A program made the translations under genes and the position numbers. A DNA stretch of 64,000 nt from Peribacillus sp. ACCC06369. GTDB lineage: Bacteria > Bacillota > Bacilli > Bacillales > DSM-1321. Location: the NCBI RefSeq assembly GCF_030348945.1, contig NZ_JAUCEN010000002.1, positions 1,984,001-2,048,000 of the forward strand, given 5' to 3'. Under the pieces are notes generated by a model, which was not told the DNA's origin, searched no databases, and worked only from the letters and a program-made list of their open reading frames with translations. Below are positions 60,791 through 64,000 of the stretch, piece after piece. Positions within the stretch are counted from its first letter, which is position 1. Every line of letters begins with the position of its first letter.

Positions 60791-61147
60791 GTTTTCTTTT
60801 TTATTTAACAAACCATTCTACTGATAGGAAGATATTAAATTTATCCCTTTTTTAATAATTAATTGGAATTCTGTATTTCACTTAATCCTTGTCTGTAATT
60901 CCTCTTATGAGTAACTTGTTAAACACTCCAGCCGAAGGTAGAACAAATTGTGCAAGTTTATTTTTCTTTTGGATAGAAATATTTAGAAAATGACTATTTT
61001 CTTTTGTAAAATCCTTATTCTAAATTTATGCCGTTATGATAAATGATTCGATATAAAAACGAATTTTTTTCAATTTCAATCACTGTATAAGGGTCAATCG
61101 TCAGTCACTTCTTAGATTAAGGAGTGTTTTTTTTCTGTTAAATAGCT
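60791..61147. other. Intergenic region
   Basis: AT-rich, no reading frame of note. CACTTCTTA/TAAGGAGTG hairpin with TTTTTTTT near 61108-61136. Confidence 0.5.
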
Positions 61148-61921
61148 TCAAGGTCGAGTATGAACAGAAATAACCTCAACCCCAAGGTCTTCCAATGATT
61201 TTTTAAAGGAAGGGTGGAGTCGATCATCCACAATAAATTTGTCAATTTCCTGCAAGTCTGCAACCTTTGCAAAAGAGACCTTTCCCATTTTGCTAGAGTC
61301 GCTTAATAGGAAAACTTGCTGTGCATTCTGGATCATCAATTTTTTTATCCTAGCTTCAATTAAATTTGGTGTTGTCAAACCTTCAGTTAAATGAACACCA
61401 TTTATTGCCACAAAAGCTTTGTCCACACGGATCATTTCCAAGTTGTTTTCAGCAAATGATCCTACCGATGCAAGCGTTTCATTTCGCAGGCTTCCGCCTA
61501 AAAACAATATTTCTATACCTGCAGTGGGTTTGAAATTTCTCATAATCAGTATGGAATTGGTGACTATTGTTAACTGGGAAAACTGTTGAAGATCTTCGAG
61601 GATTGGCAGAGTAGTTGTTCCAGCATCTAAAAGAATTGTATCTCCATCGTCTATAAATTCAACAGCTTTTTTTGCAATGGCTTTTTTTTCTTGTACATAT
61701 TCAACTTCTTTATCCATAATCTTTGGTTCAAAATTAACAGCTTGTAAAGAAACAGCTCCCCCATGAGTTCTTTGAATCTGGTTAGTTGTTTGAAGTTCTT
61801 TCAAATCTCTTCGAATCGTTGATTGCGATACTTTTAGAAAATCACTTAAATCTTGGACTGAGGCTCTAGAATAGTTAGTAATAAAATCAATAATTTTTAA
61901 TTTTCTCTCTTCACTGTACAA
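61148..61921 (-). CDS. DeoR-family transcriptional repressor
   Basis: 257 residues from TTG 61921, with GGAGGTAGA before it. N-terminal HTH (YSEERKLKIIDFITNYSRAS, VSQSTIRRDLKELQTTNQIQ, RTHGGAV) and a C-terminal DeoRC sugar-phosphate domain (DDGDTILLDAGTTTLPILED, TNSILIM, FLGGSL). Members respond to phosphorylated sugars. It is divergent from a sugar ABC transporter operon, which it most likely represses. A GTGTACA-7-TGTACAC palindrome (61943-61964) lies in front of it. Confidence 0.9.
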   Translation of the reverse strand: MYSEERKLKIIDFITNYSRASVQDLSDFLKVSQSTIRRDLKELQTTNQIQRTHGGAVSLQAVNFEPKIMDKEVEYVQEKKAIAKKAVEFIDDGDTILLDAGTTTLPILEDLQQFSQLTIVTNSILIMRNFKPTAGIEILFLGGSLRNETLASVGSFAENNLEMIRVDKAFVAINGVHLTEGLTTPNLIEARIKKLMIQNAQQVFLLSDSSKMGKVSFAKVADLQEIDKFIVDDRLHPSFKKSLEDLGVEVISVHTRP

Positions 61922-61942
61922 AAAAATCTACCTCCATCACAG

Positions 61943-61964
61943 TGTACATCGTAATTGTACACGA
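61943..61964. promoter_or_regulatory. Candidate DeoR operator
   Basis: GTGTACA and TGTACAC inverted arms with a centre of about 8 bases, just upstream of the DeoR-family gene. Confidence 0.5.
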
Positions 61965-62016
61965 TTAAGCAGAGCAATACATTATTTTTAAAAGAATTCT
62001 AAATTTTTAGAAAACA

Positions 62017-62045
62017 TTGACAATTACTTAAGATTCTCATAAAAT
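62017..62045 (+). promoter_or_regulatory. Promoter of the sugar ABC operon
   Basis: TTGACA (62017-62022), 17-base spacer, TAAAAT (62040-62045). Confidence 0.7.
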
Positions 62046-62090
62046 GGTCATATATAATCATAGTTGGTCAAAAAAAATCATAAATGATCA
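62044..62090. repeat. 20-bp direct repeats at the sugar operon promoter
   Basis: TGGTCA at 62045-62050 and 62065-62070, TGATCA at 62085-62090, each of the first two followed by AATCAT in the same register. Exact 20-base period, covering the likely transcription start. Confidence 0.6.
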
Positions 62091-62094
62091 ATTA

Positions 62095-62108
62095 TGAAAG
62101 CGATTCCA
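62095..62108 (+). promoter_or_regulatory. CcpA (cre) site
   Basis: TGAAAGCGATTCCA fits the catabolite-response consensus TGNAANCGNWWNCA in full. It lies about 45 bases downstream of the probable start of transcription, where CcpA would block elongation. Confidence 0.65.
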
Positions 62109-62190
62109 AATGTAAAATGGGGAGGTGATACATTTTTTAACTAAGAATCTAACTCAATAACAGGCGAAATTCAAAAAACAGGAGGATTTT

Positions 62191-63177
62191 ATGAAAACTT
62201 ATCTAAAATCGTCATTTATTCTGATTATCATGTTGTTTCTGGTTGTTTTGACTGCTTGTAGCGTAATTGATACAGGATCAGATTCACAATCAAACAGTAC
62301 GAGAAGTGTTGAAAAAAATAAAAGTGACCAAAAATTAAAAATAGGGTTAACACTAGGAACGCTCTCTAATCCTTTCTTTGTTTCTATGTCAAAAGGAGCG
62401 AAGGAAGCGACAAAAGAAATGGGGGCTGAGTTAATTACGGTGAGTGCAGACTATGATTTGGCGAAGCAAACTTCTCAAATTGAAGATTTCATTACAAAAG
62501 AAGTTGATTTAATTCTATTAAATGCAGTCGATTCAAAAGGAATTGCTGCGGCAGTACAACAAGCCAAATCAGCGGGTATCCCGGTTATTGCAGTTGATGT
62601 AGCTGCAGAAGGCGGAGTGGACAGTGTCGTTACATCTGACAATTACCAAGCAGGCAAAATTGCAGGTGAGTATATGATCAAACAATTAAAAGGGAAAGGA
62701 AATATAGCAATAATTGAAGGACCACCGGTATCTGCAGTTACTGATCGTATAAATGGTTTTGAAGAAGCGATTAAGAAATCAGAGATTAAGGTGATTGCTA
62801 AACAAAATGGAGAAGGAAATAGAGAAAAAGCGTTATCTGCAACAGAAAATATCTTGCAAGCACATTCGAAAGGCTCTATTGATGCAATTTTTGCTATTAA
62901 TGATCCTGAAGCACTTGGAGTAAAGATTGCTCAAGAACAAGCAGAACGTGAGAAGGAATTTTTTATAGTGGGTGTAGATGGTGCTCCAGAAGCAGTCGAA
63001 GCTTTAAAAGAGAAAAAAAGTTTTACAGCTACTTCTGCACAGCATCCAGATGAGATGATGAGAAAAGCATTGGAAATTGGGAAAAATGTGTTGGATGGAA
63101 AGAAAGTAGACAAGTTAGTCAAAGTTCCTGTTGAATTAGTTACTCAAGAGAATGTGAACAACTATAAAGGTTGGTAA
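62191..63177 (+). CDS. Sugar ABC transporter substrate-binding lipoprotein (RbsB family)
   Basis: 328 residues. The signal peptide ends in the lipobox LTAC (about residue 23), giving a lipid-anchored extracellular protein. The body is a type I periplasmic binding fold: KIGLTLGTLSNPFFVSMSKG, AVDSKGIAAAVQQAKSAGIP and DAIFAINDPEALGVKIAQEQ. It is close to the ribose/allose/psicose binding group; exact sugar unknown. It lies between the DeoR-family gene (divergent) and an RbsA-type ATPase gene, with a promoter, direct repeats and a cre site upstream. AGGAGG precedes the ATG. Confidence 0.9.
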   Translation: MKTYLKSSFILIIMLFLVVLTACSVIDTGSDSQSNSTRSVEKNKSDQKLKIGLTLGTLSNPFFVSMSKGAKEATKEMGAELITVSADYDLAKQTSQIEDFITKEVDLILLNAVDSKGIAAAVQQAKSAGIPVIAVDVAAEGGVDSVVTSDNYQAGKIAGEYMIKQLKGKGNIAIIEGPPVSAVTDRINGFEEAIKKSEIKVIAKQNGEGNREKALSATENILQAHSKGSIDAIFAINDPEALGVKIAQEQAEREKEFFIVGVDGAPEAVEALKEKKSFTATSAQHPDEMMRKALEIGKNVLDGKKVDKLVKVPVELVTQENVNNYKGW

Positions 63178-63187
63178 TGAGATGCTG

Positions 63188-63222
63188 AATAAGATCTTCC
63201 TTAGAAGATCTTATCTTTTTTA
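63188..63222 (+). terminator. Hairpin between binding-protein and ATPase genes
   Basis: AATAAGATCTTC and GAAGATCTTAT with a T run. In ABC sugar operons such a partial terminator lets the binding protein be made in excess. Confidence 0.7.
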
Positions 63223-63252
63223 AGAAATTAATTCATTAAGGGGGACAATAAT

Positions 63253-64000
63253 GTGAACAGTGTACAATTAATTGAGAATGATGTTGTTTCGGTATCTGAC
63301 TCTCCCACTCCCATTCTCAAAATGAAAGGGACCAGTAAGACATTTTCAGGAGTTACTGTTTTAAAAAATATTAATCTTGAACTCTATAAGGGGGAAGTTC
63401 ATGCATTAATGGGGGAGAATGGAGCAGGGAAATCTACTCTTATTAAAATATTATCAGGTATCTATCAGCCTGATGCAAATGGTGGCAGCATCATATATAA
63501 GAATAATTCTGTCACTTGGAGTGGTCCAGTGGAAGCTAGGAAACAAGGAATTAGTGTGATTCACCAAGAACTGAAGCTATCTCCAAATTTGACAATAAGT
63601 GAAAATATTTTAATGGGTACTAAATTTCCTGAAAATAAATTTGGCATGGTTAAATGGGATGATGTTTATCATAAAGCAAAAGAAATTTTACATTCAATGG
63701 GATCTGAATTAAATCCCAAAACGATAGTATCCACATTAAGTGTGGCACAGCAACAAGTTGTAGAAATTGCTCGTGCTCTTTCATATAAGGCAGACGTGTT
63801 AATTATGGATGAGCCGACCGCGTCGTTAACTGATAAAGAAATTGAAAAGTTATTTGAGATAATTGAGGATTTAAAAAAGAAAGGTGTTGCTATTGTTTAT
63901 ATCTCTCATCGAATGGATGAAATTTTTCGAATTTCAAACAGGTATACCGTTCTAAGAGATGGCGAGTGGATAAATAGTGGACCAATCAAGGAAACAAATC
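63253..64000 (+). CDS. Sugar ABC transporter ATP-binding protein (RbsA/MglA type), partial
   Basis: It runs off the window after about 249 codons, so only the first of the two ATPase domains is seen. GTG start at 63253, with AAGGGGGA upstream. Walker [11 protein letters not shown]-loop near [20 protein letters not shown], signature [15 protein letters not shown], Walker [16 protein letters not shown], then the switch histidine in [10 protein letters not shown]. It powers import of the sugar bound by the upstream lipoprotein. The permease gene is expected beyond the edge. Confidence 0.92.
   Translation, partial: MNSVQLIENDVVSVSDSPTPILKMKGTSKTFSGVTVLKNINLELYKGEVHALMGENGAGKSTLIKILSGIYQPDANGGSIIYKNNSVTWSGPVEARKQGISVIHQELKLSPNLTISENILMGTKFPENKFGMVKWDDVYHKAKEILHSMGSELNPKTIVSTLSVAQQQVVEIARALSYKADVLIMDEPTASLTDKEIEKLFEIIEDLKKKGVAIVYISHRMDEIFRISNRYTVLRDGEWINSGPIKETN

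Overview
This window looks like chromosomal DNA of a low-GC endospore-forming Bacillaceae. It carries a YjcZ-type small sporulation protein, a SigH-like sigma factor, an HU protein, a YkvA protein, a DUF4247/DUF350/spermidine-synthase-like group, frequent TTG and GTG starts, and strong AGGAGG ribosome sites. Peribacillus ('Bacillus simplex' group) is my best guess, but that is an inference. No tRNA, rRNA, CRISPR array or prophage was seen.

Layout. 1-5.5 kb: the end of an acyl-CoA synthetase, a membrane-anchored protein, a kinase-like protein, a decayed IS1182-type element (2968-3274), and a streptogramin-resistance pair in which vgb is intact and vat is frameshifted. 6.3-21.6 kb: a MerR-type regulator, then a large aromatic catabolic region. 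UbiD/UbiX would decarboxylate an aromatic acid to catechol. CatA (catechol 1,2-dioxygenase), CatB (muconate cycloisomerase), a lactonase-like hydrolase, a CMD-like protein, CatI/CatJ (CoA transferase) and CatF (thiolase) would complete the beta-ketoadipate route. Two MFS transporters and a TIM-barrel isomerase follow. No canonical muconolactone isomerase (CatC) is present. Two similar structured leaders with terminators precede the lactonase-like gene and the cyclase gene, and each has its own promoter. 22-34 kb: another MFS transporter, small sporulation-type genes, a MocR regulator split into two overlapping reading frames and divergent from an EamA transporter, PaiB, then RpiR, an amino-acid permease, a GNAT and an N-acylamino-acid racemase (a D-amino-acid salvage set). 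34-45 kb: YkvA, Rrf2, a dead methyltransferase, a ThDP enzyme plus aldehyde dehydrogenase, a SnoaL-like protein, and a reactive-sulfur cluster (CstR, DsrE-like, rhodaneses, TusA-rhodanese, persulfide dioxygenase) with CstR-type operators. 45-61 kb: a mobile and decaying zone with an intact IS1182-family element, one intact and three broken IS110 copies, resolvase, IS3, NUDIX and HNH fragments, several small genes, a SigH paralogue, a nitroreductase/monooxygenase/MarR group and HU. 61-64 kb: a DeoR regulator and a sugar ABC transporter that runs off the end.

The most interesting signals are: (1) the twin leader RNAs with compensating base changes in the catechol region; (2) IS1182-type elements at 2.97 and 47.25 kb, both inserted into a terminator hairpin and flanked by two copies of it; (3) two IS110 5' regions (51.7 and 55.7 kb) that allow the bridge-RNA scaffold and its variable guide loops to be compared; (4) a small palindromic repeat family (about 12 copies) built around AACTAAC-GGGGCAG-GTTAGTT.
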